Positions 1-17,360 of a stretch of DNA of 64,000 bases are shown here, piece by piece. The notes under the pieces are model-generated. The model was given only the letters and a program-made list of their open reading frames with translations, had not been told where the DNA came from and did no database searches. The translations under genes and the position numbers were made by a program. The number at the start of each line of letters is the position of its first letter. The stretch's first letter is position 1. Source of the stretch: Erpobdella octoculata (Eukaryota; Annelida; Clitellata; Hirudinida; Erpobdellidae); assembly GCA_963978895.1 (NCBI GenBank), contig OZ022245.1, positions 2,312,875-2,376,874 of the forward strand. Reading direction: 5' to 3'.

Positions 1-2266
1 ATATCGATCGTTGTTTTCATATCGCCGTTTTTCGAGTCTTTTTGTTCCACGTTCCACGTTTGGATATTGTTACTCTGATTCTAAGAAGGTGAGTTATTTA
101 TTTATTTGTTTTTCATAAAATTGTTTGTTGTTTAACGCCTTCGTTTCATTCCGCGTGATTGCATATATCAATATTGCTATACTTTCGCCATTAGCCTTCG
201 TTTCATTCCGCGTGATTGCATATATCATTATCGCTATACTTTCTCCATTAGTCGTTTATTCATTTATCAATTTTTAAGATATTCTTTATATATATAGATA
301 TCGCTTTTTCAAACTTATTATTATTCAATTTTTTATACCATTGAATGTTTCAGTATGCCTCCTAATAAAAAGATTGATCTTGGAAGTAGGACTTCAAAAG
401 CTAAAGATATGGCTGATTCAAGGTTAAATGAATCTCTTGATGAAAGACATTTTTAGCAACTTATCTTTTAAATATAGATAACTTTGGTTTTCAGGACTAA
501 TCAATAAATTGCAGGTGGAATTTCTTCTATTTAGAGATATTTTGTGCTTCACAAAAAAAGTTCCAGACTTAACAAATTAAAATTAAATCAAATTAGAAAT
601 TCATTGTTCATATCTCCCATTCAAAAGTAAGTGGCAAAGCTTTGGTAATTTGTTTTTAGTTTTTAAAATCATGATTTACTGGGTATCTTTCAATTTGTTT
701 CGTTTGTTGCATTGCACGTGTTTAATTATGTTATATTATTATTAATTATTATAAAATTATCATTATGCTCTAACATTTTGTGTTTTGCAAAAAGGAGTTG
801 CAGATTGGAAAAATAAATTTAAATTCATTGTTCATATTTATCGTTCAAGGCTTCTGACTTCAATTGTTCCTTATCTAATATTGTTCATCATGGTTTCCTA
901 AACTGACGAACTTGCTATCAGCCTATCGGTAAATGAGAATTTTTTTTGGGCAGGTATGTTTTTTTTTATGTGATGGCATTACAACCATTATTATTCACAA
1001 GTAGTTATGACTATCAGATTATGAATTAATTTATCGGTCTTATTTTATTTTTTACTTTTCAGAGGAAATTAGAAAATTACATTTTAAAGAAAATCTTACA
1101 TGCAACATCAATTTATTGTAAAAGTTTCACTGATATATGAGGTGCATGAAATTTGAAAGAAATGAAAGCAAGTGCAGTATTTTTGTGTTTCAACAAAATC
1201 ATGAACAAAGTTCTCAAGCCAGCCTATCAATCTGCTGCTGTTTTGTTCAATTTATAATTGCATCATTTGCTAAATAAAAGTGGTACTCTTCGATTGTTCC
1301 AAATTGATGATCTCAGAAAACTCTCGGAAAATTCATTAAGTTAATGCTTTGAAGGTTTTTAATATTATTATTACATGTTTTATTTCAATCTGTGTTTTAT
1401 ATCACATTTTTCAAAGCCATGGGTCAACATTTATTAACATGCCACATGTAGCGTTCTGTAGACATGACACTTAAAAGCTAAGAACATCTAAAAAAATATA
1501 ACCTGTTGAGATATATGAGCGGATTTTAACATTATTGCAGCCGTTAACTAATAAATTCTTTTTTTTTTCAGCTTTAGTCAATCATAATAAGCCTTTGCTG
1601 AAGATCACACTTGCAGAGTGGAACCAATACATTAAAGAACACTAATTAAAATTGAGGAAGTTCAGACGTAACTAAACGAGCAAACCTATTAACAAAGTGT
1701 TTACGAGAGAACATATCAATTTTGATGACTGCACAGCATTCCACTACAGCCCATCTAAGCCACATTGGGAAGGCTCTAAAATTTAATGGAGGAACGGAAG
1801 AGCGAAAAGAAGAGCAAGCTGGAGCGTAAAAGCAACCGGGATCGGGAAAAGTAAAAGAGACCGAGGCCGGAAAAGCGACCGTGAGCAGAAATGCGACCAG
1901 GAGTGAGAAAGCGACCTGGAACGGGAAAGCAAGCAGTTAAGGAAACGGGAGCCAGAGAGAAAACGATAAAAAGCCTTTAAAATCCCCGGGCAACGCAGTC
2001 GGGGTTTGTGTTACGTCACTTATAACTCAAGAACGGCTGAACCGATTTTAGAGATGTTTGATTTATTGGATTTCTCTCAGCTCCTATTAACAGAATAACT
2101 AAAAAAATTTGACATTGAATCATGGAGTGGCCCATGGGGACCGCAGTATGTACCCCGGTAGCTATACAGCCTTAACAGTGCGTCCTAGAAAAAAACTTCA
2201 AATGGCAAAGTGGTAGAGCACCCTCTATACTCTTTAAGGTGAAACGAAGTTCGCCGGGTCCGCTAG
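1..2266 (+). mobile_element. Helitron-like element, 3' end at 2266, 5' end outside the window
   Basis: The segment ends in GCCGGGTCCGCTAG followed by T and an AT repeat, the CTRR-type terminus of Helitrons inserted between A and T. A second hairpin-like CCCCGGGCAACGCAGTCGGGG motif near 1983-2003 recalls Helitron 3' ends too. A short ORF at 355-456 (33 aa, starts MPPNKKIDLGSR) resembles the basic N-terminus of Helitron replication proteins but stops early, so the copy is non-autonomous. Positions 1793-1960 hold GGGAAAGCGACC-type repeats shared with the Helitron at 62.8 kb. The rest, 460-1790, is AT-rich with no coding I can support. No Rep or helicase motif is visible. Confidence 0.5.
138..251. 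repeat. Two-copy tandem repeat, 57-bp period
   Basis: CCTTCGTTTCATTCCGCG begins at 138 and again at 195. The two units differ at only a few positions. It lies upstream of the short ORF at 355. Confidence 0.85.
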
Positions 2267-2290
2267 TATATATATATATATAAAAGAACA

Positions 2291-2760
2291 TGTCCTGACT
2301 GACTGACTGACTGACTGACTGACTGACTGACTGACTGACTGACTGATAATCAACGCCGAGCTCAAACGCCTCATCTTAGGAACGTGAAATTTGGTACTTA
2401 TATTACTTTTATTGCGCAAGCATCCACTAAGAAAGGATTTTTGATAATTTTGCTCCTGAGTGGAAGAAACTGGAAAACAAACTTTTTTCTAAAACACTGT
2501 ATATCTCGAAAACCGAAAATGAGGAAATTTTGAAATTTGGTATGTGGATTCTTCTTGAAAAATAAAAAGATACGTGTTTCACCATTTTTTGAAAATTCGT
2601 TTTCCCGGACCTCAAATGTGGGTTGGAAAATTGAGATTTTTACTTTTTTAGCATTCACAGTTTTTGAGTAGCAGCTACTTTAAAAACCAAGTAATCCTAT
2701 TGTCCATCCCTCATTTAAGGTCCTGGAAACCAAATTTGTAAAAAATGGTAAAAAAACACG
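2291..2760 (+). mobile_element. Helitron-like 5' region with (CTGA)n
   Basis: An AT repeat abutting the previous Helitron terminus leads into about 12 CTGA units (2295-2346). The text that follows (ATAATCAACGCCGAGCTCAAACG, then AACGTGAAATTTGG) recalls the subterminal region of a widespread invertebrate Helitron class. This suggests tandem Helitron insertion. The right boundary is not determined and no intact ORF is present. Confidence 0.35.
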
Positions 2761-2784
2761 TGCTATCTATCTAGGAGTCCATGA

Positions 2785-3395
2785 TACAGATCAGTGAATT
2801 GTTATGTCTCTATTGGTGAGGCAGTCGTTTATTATTACGAAGACGATGACGATGATGACGATGATAGTTGTGGTGGTAACACTGCTGCCTCTAGTGATGT
2901 AGATAATGATGATCATGATGGTTATGATGATGATGAAGATGATGAATATGACGATGATGATGGTGGTAATGCTGAAGAGAAGAAGAAGAAAACAATGAAG
3001 AAAACGAAGACGAGATTGACTGAGTAGGAGACGCGTGGAAATTTAAGAAACGTCGCTATGCCCAGATAACAAAAGAAAATCAGTGATTATTTAAGAGCGT
3101 ACACCTCACCGTATTTGCAGATTCGCTGAATCATCATCATAATATCCACCACCATCATCATTATCCTCTTCATCATCATCATTATCGTCATCATCATCAT
3201 CTTCATCGTTACCACCATCATCATCGTCATATTCATCATCATCATCATAACCATCATGATCATCATTATCTACATCACTAGATGCAGCAGCGTTACCACC
3301 ACAACCATCATCATCATCATCGTCATCGTCGTCGTAATAATAAACGACTGCCTCACCAATAGAGACATAACAATTCACTGATCTGTATTCACCGA
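2785..3395. repeat. Long inverted repeat of GAT-rich (poly-Asp) sequence
   Basis: The plus strand at 2785-2975 and the minus strand at 3395-3205 both read GATCAGTGAATTGTTATGTC, followed by an Asp-rich GAT/GAC tract with the same order of interruptions. The arms are about 190 bp and highly similar, separated by about 230 bp. Both arms translate to MNCYVSIGEAVVYYY plus poly-Asp. I read this as a foldback repeat, not two genes, although the shared reading frame means an origin from an acidic coding exon cannot be excluded. Confidence 0.8.
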
Positions 3396-3399
3396 TAGG

Positions 3400-4200
3400 G
3401 ACATGACAAATTATTTATCTGTGTATTCAAGTATTAACCAAACTGACATGATCTCCTTGAAAGACCACAAAAAAACGGCAAACAGAAGTAAAATGGCCAG
3501 ACCACAAGAAAGTAACAGAAACAACATGAGAATGAGAATATATAAGATTTTAAATTTGCAAACAATTGGAGGCAGCGACTTACTGACCGCCGATGGAAGA
3601 GAAAAAAGAAAAACATTAAACGCCAGAGAAAGAGAGAAAGAGAGAGAGGAAGATAAAAAAGAAAAAAGGAGAGAGAAAGAGAAAGAGTAAGTAGTGCAAG
3701 GAGTCCGTAGAAGTTGCAGATCGTTAGAGCGAGGCAAGTTCGGTGCACCCACTCACGCAAACAAGCAAGCAAACAAACAAACCCACTCACTCGCACACAA
3801 TCACACGCAAGCACACACAGAGAAAGAGACAATGGAAAGAACCGACAAAAAACGGCCGATGTTTCGGTAAACGGCCTTCGTAACGGGCTGTGGAAAGAGG
3901 AGGCTGCTTCTGCTTCTTCAGATGCAGCGCGTGCTGGGATGGAGGAGCTTGGTTCACTTCGGTTGAATTAGCGCTCTTGCTCTTCCCGCGCCCGACGAAG
4001 AGTTTTTGCAACGTGGTGGATTTACTGAAACTAAACGCGATCGTGTTTTCATTATTATTATTATTTTTATTTGAACCGAAAAGTAAATGAATAAATATTA
4101 ACTGATCTTTTAAATCTTTTAAAATTCGTTAAGTTTTCAATCGGATTGCTGAGATTGTGAAATTGAGAAAATTATTGCGTCGCTTTTTTCCGGTTACAGG
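3400..4200. other. No supported gene; GC-richer patch at 3840-4050
   Basis: This stretch has a GA-rich tract (3600-3690) and CA/AAC-rich runs (3740-3830). At 3840-4050 there is a patch with more CpG than its surroundings, which could be a promoter or 5' UTR of the calmodulin gene downstream. That link is inference only. Open frames here are low complexity. Confidence 0.25.
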
Positions 4201-4217
4201 ATTGCATTGTCCCAACA

Positions 4218-4326
<109 letters not shown>

Positions 4327-4532
4327 TGAATTATTTTTTGCATGAAATTGTATGTTTTACCGAGTGTAGAAATGTCATGGTTCAGATTTATAATCGTCTC
4401 GGGGAAATCTCAGGCCCACGTGGGGACGTGAAATATTTTTGTCAAGTTTATAGGACATTTTATTCTTATGTTTATTTTGTCCTGGCTGTAAATTATTGGA
4501 TTTTTGAAATCCGAGAAAATAAATGATTGAAC

Positions 4533-4582
<50 letters not shown>

Positions 4583-4610
4583 CGGTAGCGGTAGCAGTAG
4601 CAGTAGTAGT
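4533..4610. repeat. (AGT)n repeat with (GGTAGC) variant units
   Basis: AGT units pass into AGTGGTAGCGGTAGC and back. The tract is about 200 bp downstream of the first AGT array. Confidence 0.9.
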
Positions 4611-5732
4611 ACCCATGTGATACAGCATAGTTTTCACGTTTAGTTATTTATGTAGTGGTCCTTTGAAAGTTAATTTGATACTGTATAAGTGTATATATAC
4701 TATATTAAAATCCTCTCATCCTATAAGTTTAGATGGAGGCACTTTTTTTTAAAAAGAAGGGGTTTATTCATAACCCTCAAAAAAGTCAAAAACTGTAATA
4801 TGATTTGTTTTTATTAAATAAAAACATTCAAGAAACATTTTCAAAATACACTTTCACTTCTAATGCACTACAAAACAATACCGTCAGAATAAAGTGTGAT
4901 TTGATAAATAACATACAATAAAATCTTTAATTGTTAATTGTTTTTATTATACGTGGAGAAAATGATTTTCTTTTAGCAAATCTTTGACTTTTAAAAGACA
5001 CTGGTTCTCTTTTGGGTTGTTGAGTGCATCAAAGTGTATTTTTGTGAACTAGTTTCCGGTGTTAGTTGTTAGAAATAATTTAAAATATGTTATCGTTGTC
5101 CTATTACATATTTAACAAGAAATAATTATTATGAGGGCATAAAGTTGTTCAGGAGATCTTGAGTTTTTATTAAAATAAAGAGACTAATACACAAGTGTTT
5201 TATATAAAAAAGAGAATTTAAACTTTCCTGATGTTGTCTTAAAAATACTAACTGTTTAAACATAAACGTAACGTAACTCCGCTTGTTCAAGTTGTTAATC
5301 CGTCCATTGCAGAAAACCCGTGTTTTAACGACGACTCCTTTATGTTCAGGGACGGATCCTTGGGGGGTCAGGGATACATCCCCCACCAGTTTATCGATTA
5401 AACAAATTTAGGTTGAATACCCGGTTTTTAGAAAATGACCATATTTGGAAGTAAAATTTATAGAAAAAGTGAATCACCTATGACTACTTTCTCCCGATCA
5501 GTTTTTTTGGGAGGATAAAGTGTACAGAGTTTTGGAATATTTTTAGAAATAGTACCGACGACTATTCCTTCTCTAGCCATTAGTTTTTTGAAACCAAAAA
5601 ATGTATAAGATTTTGGAGAATATTTGGAAAAGGTACCTACGGCTAGGCTATCCCCTTCTTCTTTTTGAAACGAAAAAGGCAAAAGCATTGGAAAATTATT
5701 GAAAATGATGTACCTGATAAAGTACTGCACAG
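4611..5732. other. AT-rich intergenic, degenerate tandem repeats at 5458-5730
   Basis: No gene is supported. Positions 5458-5730 hold about three diverged units built on a GGTACC-flanked, TTTTGGAATATTT-type sequence. Confidence 0.4.
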
Positions 5733-5880
5733 GCCGGGTCGTGATTTTTGGGTTTTCAAACGGACCGGGTCTTAAGTCAAGCCGGGCCGAGACGGACCAG
5801 GCCGAGATTTTTTTTCAAGTATAGGAATTTAAGGCTTAAATTAGACGGGCTGGGCCTGAAATTTGTAGCCTATAATAACC
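5733..5880. repeat. Dispersed repeat shared with 48430-48560 and 58254-58384
   Basis: The blocks TTTTCAAACGGACCGGG and GGGCTGGGCCTGAAATTTG occur in the same order and spacing in the tandem unit (GGTTTTCAAATGGACCGGAC, then GGACTGGGCCTGAAATTTT). At 48 kb the block follows a tRNA-like head, so this may be a SINE body that has lost its head. Confidence 0.6.
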
Positions 5881-7308
5881 CCAGCTGCAACCCAGAAACA
5901 TGAATCCAACACTCTTTTCAAGTGCTTTACCGCTGACATCTCCTGATATTTTAAAACTATTAAATTAAAATAAATTGTATTAGAACATTTTTTTTAAATT
6001 TCCACTTCAAAATCTCTTCCGAGATTATTCGCATGAATTGAAAAATTAAGAAGTTTTGAGCAAATTAAAAAATTGACGTTTGCTATGAGGTCGAGTTGAT
6101 GGATTATAAAAAGATAGAAATACGACTCTTTGACATCGATTTCGTGCGCAGTTGCACACAGCTCATACAAGAACTTTAACAAAGCATAACCTGGGTTTAT
6201 TAAAATTAGATTTTTTCTTTTGAGCATATTTTTTGAGAGTTTATTAAATTTTGAAAAATTGCAAAGAAACTTCAATTAATTGGTACTAAGTAGTGTTCAG
6301 ATTGATTATTTGTCAAACCATCCACATACGGATCATACTAAAAATAATGTCTACAATTAATTGCCAGATATTGGCGAGTTTTAACAAATTTTGGACATTC
6401 ATGGAATTTGATTACAAGCTACCTTTTCTCGGGTTATGCAAAAAATTCTAGCCTTTTTTTGTTAAAAGAAAACTGTTATTTTTACTGGACCGGCTGATTA
6501 CCAAGCAAAACCGTACACATTTTTTTCAAATTAAATACAAACCACAACACAGTCTCCAGAAATCATCTATCCTACACAATTTTTTCATAGTAAACACAAA
6601 CCATAACAACATCTTAAAAAACATAATTTATCAATACTCCCCTCAAAGATCGCATTCCCTCTGTCAGCAGTGTACCTCGGCATTGCACAACACAACGCTT
6701 TTAGTAGAACTTTAAACTTTGTAAAGGATTCAATTGGATATTTAACATTTAGTATTAGTGTTTTATATAGATATTTTTATCTATTTTCTTTTATTACACA
6801 CTTTTACTTAACTTGACTTCATTTCTGTCTATCTGTCTCTCTGTTATCTCAATTTAACTAACTTTAATTATTTTTTATACTTTTTTTTCAAAGTTTAACA
6901 TTTTTTACTGAGTTTGTTTTATGAAAACCATAAAGGTGTTGAGCTAATAAAGTCGTCAGATGTTTTTCAATATCTCGATTTGTTCATCAAGCCAAACAGT
7001 TTTTGTTTAAAAGAAAATCTTTTTATAAAAATTGAAACTCTTTTTTCGGATGTACTTGAAATTATATTTAAAAAAATTTATTTTTAAATCGATTCTTCAA
7101 GTAATATAAAATCGCGTTTTATAACAGCAACGGACCTTATTTGAAGACGAACCACCCCCCGTACAACTCCAGTCTCAGCGATGGTTAAAACTTTTTTGTT
7201 GTAAAATTTTATTTTTTCAATAAACTCAAATAAACTGTAAAGTTTTTTTCATAGTTATTTTGTTTCTGATTACTTTAATAACATCTGTTTGTAATAATAC
7301 TCTCGTAG
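5881..7308. other. AT-rich intergenic or calmodulin 5' region
   Basis: No coding is supported. ATG at 7181 followed by GTTAAA could be the one-codon first coding exon expected for a calmodulin gene (phase 0 intron 7184-7308), but the donor is weak. Confidence 0.25.
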
Positions 7309-12586
<5,278 letters not shown>

Positions 12587-13103
12587 AGGAGGTTACGATG
12601 AAAATACATCCGATAAGAGAGGAAGACCGATGACGGACGCCCGTTCCAAGTCAGCGTGCAGATGTACAGTCCTGGAGAACTGCACGCTGCAACTTTTTCT
12701 CTGCATGTATACAAAAAAATCTTTAAAATAATTTAATTTTGTTTGTGTATTTATTTTCTTTTTTTTCGACTTCTCGTTTTATTTCTAATGATTTCCTCAT
12801 GTAACTGTTGTGCTATTGTTTCTGATTTTATTTAAATAATAATGAGCTCCAGATAAAAACCCAGGTCTTCAAGATTATTCGTTAAGATTATTTCTAATCT
12901 TAATTTTTCAAATATAAAAGACATAACTGAAATAAATAAAAAAACATAAAAACAAAAATCCCAAAAATGTTTATAATATGTGACGATTTCAAGAAGTAAA
13001 ATGTTCCGGTATTTAGACGTCTTCGACTAGTGAAACTCTCAATGTAATTCGCTCTTTGTGTTCAGTGCGATTATGTAAAAAAGGAAAAGAAAATCTAGGA
13101 ACA
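12587..13103. other. Convergent 3' region
   Basis: This holds the 3' UTR of calmodulin (+) and the 3' end of the HTH gene (-). It is AT-rich with no other gene seen. Confidence 0.5.
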
Positions 13104-14131
13104 TTATAATTTAGCTACGTCGGTCCTGACCGAGACATCTTTGAGCTGCTTCAATTTACTGAGAAGCATGTCACATTTGTCTTCCACCTTGGCGATTCTA
13201 TTCTCGATGGATACCAATTTCTTTAATATAGTGCTCATTAAATCATCTGATCCACAGTTTATAACCTATAAAGTAAGGAATAAGAATGTTGACATTAAAT
13301 TTGTTTGTAATATGAAATGCTATATTAAAAAAATTACTCATCCCCTACACTAACTACTGTTCTAACCAAATTATGTGACTTGAAAAATACAATTATTTCT
13401 AAAACTAATTCTCGGTCATCTGACATGGCTAACTTTATTCTGCTGCCTTCTTGCCTTGTGGTCATTTGAGATCGGAGCTTGATTGTACTTGTAAACTTCA
13501 GTTTTATCATCCCATGGATCTTCCAGTGGTGCTAATTCAGAGAGAGCTGGTGACAGAAGACTAGCTTTATTACACGCATTCATGGCATCCATGTATATCG
13601 ATCCATTGCCACTGCATACAGGTTTGCTCATGATATTGTGCCTTTGTTTCCATCTATTAATCCACGACTGAGTTATCTCGGTTTTGCCGAGACCGAGTTG
13701 AATAGAAAGTTCTGAGGCTTTTTTCTGCAGTTCGCTCCCAGCAATTCCAGTGAGCATTTGAGATTGAGTATCTTTAAACCAGCGAAGAAGAGCCTCGTCA
13801 AGATCGGGCAGAGAAGACTTGCGCTGACGCTTACCTGTCGGTCTAACGTCCCCTCCCTACAAATACAAAATGAAGTATTCAACAAACGATGTCAAACGAG
13901 CGTCTGTCGTTTTCGCCCCCAACCAGTCACCTTGAATGCGGCCTCCACTTCTAGTCTTTTTGTCATTAACTTGGAGATTGTCGTACGATCGACTTCAAAC
14001 AGCTGTGCAACCTTGTTTTGCTTTTCTCCAGCGTCAATGGCGCAGATAATTTCATACTTCTCCGATAAAGTCAATTCAGTTCTTTTCCTTTTTGTGGCTA
14101 TCATAGTGCCGAGCCACTTATGCTGGAGCAA
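13104..14131 (-). CDS. CENP-B/pogo-type HTH protein with C-terminal coiled coil, no transposase domain
   Basis: Exon 1 (14131-13898) encodes RKRTELTLSEKYEIICAID, the psq-like first helix-turn-helix of CENP-B, jerky and Tigger proteins. A 41-bp GT-AG intron (13897-13857) leads in phase 0 to exon 2 (13856 to about 13434 or 13425), which carries the second CENP-B HTH (ITQSWINRWKQRHNI). Two phase-0 donors near its end can join exon 3 (13265-13104), whose 53 residues form an amphipathic helix (MSTILKKLVSIENRIAKVED) and end in TAA. The predicted protein is about 265-272 aa: two DNA-binding domains plus a dimerising tail, without the DDE domain of about 200 residues. This suggests a domesticated DNA-binding protein. 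Alternatively it is a truncated Tigger copy, although the spliced coiled-coil exon argues against that. The function is unknown. Confidence 0.7.
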
Positions 14132-15256
14132 CCTTTTTTAATAAAATACCTCATAATAATAATTATATCACCATTATAATTCACTAATATACTTACTTCA
14201 AAACTATACCATTAGCCATTAGGATACAAATTAAAAATATTAGTTTGCAGCTGCTAAGGTGTATTTGTTTGTTATAGAAAGCATACAGAAATAGATATTG
14301 TCATTATAGTCTAGTCTCTAGTCTAGTGACTGTGAGTGTAGTCTATAGTAAGTGTGTAGTATATGTCATATACATAGCAACCAGTTTAACTCCAGTAATT
14401 AGCAATTATATTATAATTGCTATTATATTATAATAATTATATTAAAATTATTATAACCAATTATAGAACAATTAAAATTGAAGTCTTAACTAACTAATTA
14501 GAGCAAAAAAACATAAAAGCTGATAAACCAGATTTGAGACAAAATCTAGCCGTCTGTTTAAATAAAGCATTGCATTAGCAAATAAGTTACTAAGTAGCTC
14601 CACAACCGCACTTTTCCAGTCGTCGAACCTATTTTATTTACTTAATTTTGTAGTTATGGGTAAAAGTGAAACAAACTCCACTTGTAAAGCAAATAACTTG
14701 TGTATAAAATAAAATAAAATTTAAATTTGATTTATTAATTAATAATATTTAAATAATTTTTAATTATTTACAAAATATTTTTTGTAATTAATGTTTTGTT
14801 TTAGTTGTCATTAATAGATTTAATGATTTAAATATAAACAACTTTCGTTTTGAAATTCCAGCCGGTCTCGTAACTTTAATTATTAAAGTTTAATAATAAT
14901 GAACTAAACTAAATAAAGTGTAATAATTAGAAAATATTTAAAAAAATTTTATTAGTTTTGAAAATTTTAAGTTAAGGGTTTATAAGTGGTTCTTCATTAT
15001 TTTTTTTTAAATTTTAGACTTTTAGACTAGAGACTACTAGAGAGTAAAGAAGAGAAAAGAAAGACTACTATACTAATAATTGAACTAGTGCTAGTGACTT
15101 AGTTACTTTACTATAGTAACTATAGTTAGTAGTTAGTGTGACTAGGGACTAGTTACGACTAGTTACTAAGTATTACTAGTATACTAGTAGTAGAATTTAT
15201 TAATTCTATTTTTTATTAAAGCATCTATATTCCATACTACAACTAACTAAAGAAAG
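14132..15256. other. AT-rich intergenic
   Basis: This is very AT-rich, with short CTAGTGACTAG-like simple repeats at 14310-14380 and 15020-15190. It separates the divergent HTH gene and the FAM169-like gene. No gene is seen. Confidence 0.5.
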
Positions 15257-17360
15257 ATGATAACTTCAAAAGAAATATTACAAAAATGGACTGTCATCGA
15301 AAGTTTAGAGTTAGAGAAGATAAAAGATGTTTTTTTCTTCAATGAGTTTATAAAATCGGAAAATTGTTTGTTGAAATGCTATCTGTGTTCTCAGCAAAAG
15401 GTTTTGGTGGCTATTTGTTTTTATCATTTCTAAAAATAAATTAAATTAGAAGAATCTTATTATCTTCTTGCTTTAATTTTCAGTTACAATTAGTGTCAAA
15501 ATCCGTTCTGGTTTCATCCCCATGCTCAGAAAACTCAAGTTTATGTATTTCTTTCATGAATTGTCCATCTTGTCAGTTAGGTGAATTTTAAATGTTACAA
15601 AGTTCTTTCCCAAAAAAAATTATAATTTATTGTTTTTTTTCATGTAAAAATGTATTGCATTTATATATAATAAAAGTTTTTAATTAATTTTTACCTTTGA
15701 AATAATTTGTTCCAGATGTGTACACCTGGTGCTGCCAACGTTGGGTGGAAACGGAATCATTGCTAGATTTCGCCATGCCTGGAGATTTTAATTTAATAAA
15801 ATTGGTATTTTTATTCATGGAACTTACATTTTCATACACTACTTTTAGTTAAACACTTCAATAAATATAAAGAAATTGATTTCTATCTCAAACTAAAGAT
15901 AGCCGGTCAAAAATGACTTATTTCTGAATATCATTATATAAAATTTTGCGATTGCAGCATCACCTTTTTATCTTTAGGGCTTACACTATACAATTGCCTA
16001 ACAAGTTTTATTACATGCATTAATTTGATCAACAGCTGACCCTGCTGATCAACATGAAAAATTGCTAACATGCATACATACATACATACATACATACATA
16101 CATACATACATACATACACACATACATACATACATACATACATACATACATACATACATACATACATACATACATACATACATACATACATACATACATA
16201 CATACATGCAGATATAGGAAATTTTGTAAGTTTGTAAAGCACTATAGAAAATAATTTTTTAAATTAAAAATAAATTTGTGACATGTAAAGCTTTTCATCA
16301 CATTCAGTGCAGATTGATTCAATTTAAATATTCATTGTAGGTTTATCTAATTTAAATATTCTGCATATTTTATCTTATTTAAATGTTACCTACAGTATAA
16401 TTTACAATAAAATCCAATCTTTTCATAATAAGGTCAACTGTCCCAAAGATCTGATCCTTATTTTCCTTCTTTCGACGATCTGCCACAACCAGAGAGACAT
16501 CGACATCGATTCCGACGAGAGTCCAGTCCAGTGTCGCTTTGACACCGATCTGATTTACAAGATATTTTACAGAGAGGGCAGTGCAACTGGCTTCTACATT
16601 TTAAAAGATGGAGGTTGGGTACATTTTCTAGATGTGCTGATGTCTGTTTTTTTTTAAATAAAATATTGGCCACTTATGTTGTTGAATCTTGTTCTTATAT
16701 AAAAGTTATTAAGTATTTATTTGTTATAATGGTCATTTATTTATTTTAATGTGATTGATTTTCATAATTCATTTTATGGATTGTTCATTTATTTAATTAT
16801 TTATTTATTTTTATTCATTTTAATATATTTATTAAAATCATCAACTTTCAGGTTCTCAACTGTTACCCTTGCAAAAAACGTATCTTCCGTTGGTGGATTT
16901 CCTGTACGTAAGGAAGAAATTTCGCAACACGGGCATCGGTACTGCAATGATTAAAGATGTTCTTAAAACTTACGATGGAACTAATATTTATTTCACCACA
17001 CCTATAAGCAACTCTCTTTGCAAAGGTTATCAACATTGATGAGATTTCTTCATTTAAATTTTCACTATTTTATAAACTAGTTAAATTAGTTTTATCTTAT
17101 TATAATATTTATATTTAGTGATTTAATTGTAACCAGATGGTTTTTATTTGATTTTAGTTTAATAAATAGGTTTTTTTAACAATTTTTGCCTGTTAAAAAA
17201 TTCAATTATTTGATTTTCTGTTACAGTTTTACGGTCAATACTCAATGCTAATCCATCGTTGAAAGCCCTACTGTGGGGTGTTGATGGAGAGCTTGATGCA
17301 AGATTCAATGTTCATTTCTACCTCATCACAGAAGCAAAATGTCTGCTAAAAATGAATTAA
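15257..17360 (+). CDS. FAM169-like GNAT-fold protein, six exons
   Basis: Exons are 15257-15400, 15484-15580, 15716-15804, 16433-16613, 16852-17025 and 17227-17360. All are bounded by AG and GT, with phases 0/1/0/1/1 that join without a stop. The 819-nt frame gives 272 residues from ATG 15257 to TAA 17358. The exon 5 segment LPLVDFLYVRKKFRNTGIGT followed by AMIKDVLK is an acetyl-CoA-binding motif A of the GNAT type. A conserved Pro/Ser segment (TTPISNSLCK) and ALLWGVDGE follow, in the order I know from FAM169 (soul-NAC) proteins. The N-terminal third has several CxxC-like cysteines (KCYLCSQQK, MNCPSC, WCCQRW). The substrate and activity of FAM169 proteins are not settled; FAM169A is a lamina-associated nuclear protein. 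It lacks the long C-terminal tail of FAM169A. Confidence 0.75.
16073..16206. repeat. (CATA)n microsatellite
   Basis: About 33 CATA units, with a few variants, lie in intron 3 of the FAM169-like gene. They create a YVCMYVCM open frame on the minus strand. Confidence 0.97.

Noticed and set aside
2794..3378. Two poly-Asp genes on opposite strands
   Set aside because: They are the arms of one inverted repeat; low complexity and no splice or start context.
3403..3832. Hydrophobic or Arg/Glu-rich frames on both strands
   Set aside because: They overlap each other on a GA-rich tract and have no family features.
7181..7183. Definite calmodulin start codon
   Set aside because: The ATG fits a one-codon first exon, but the donor GTTAAA is poor, so it is only a candidate.
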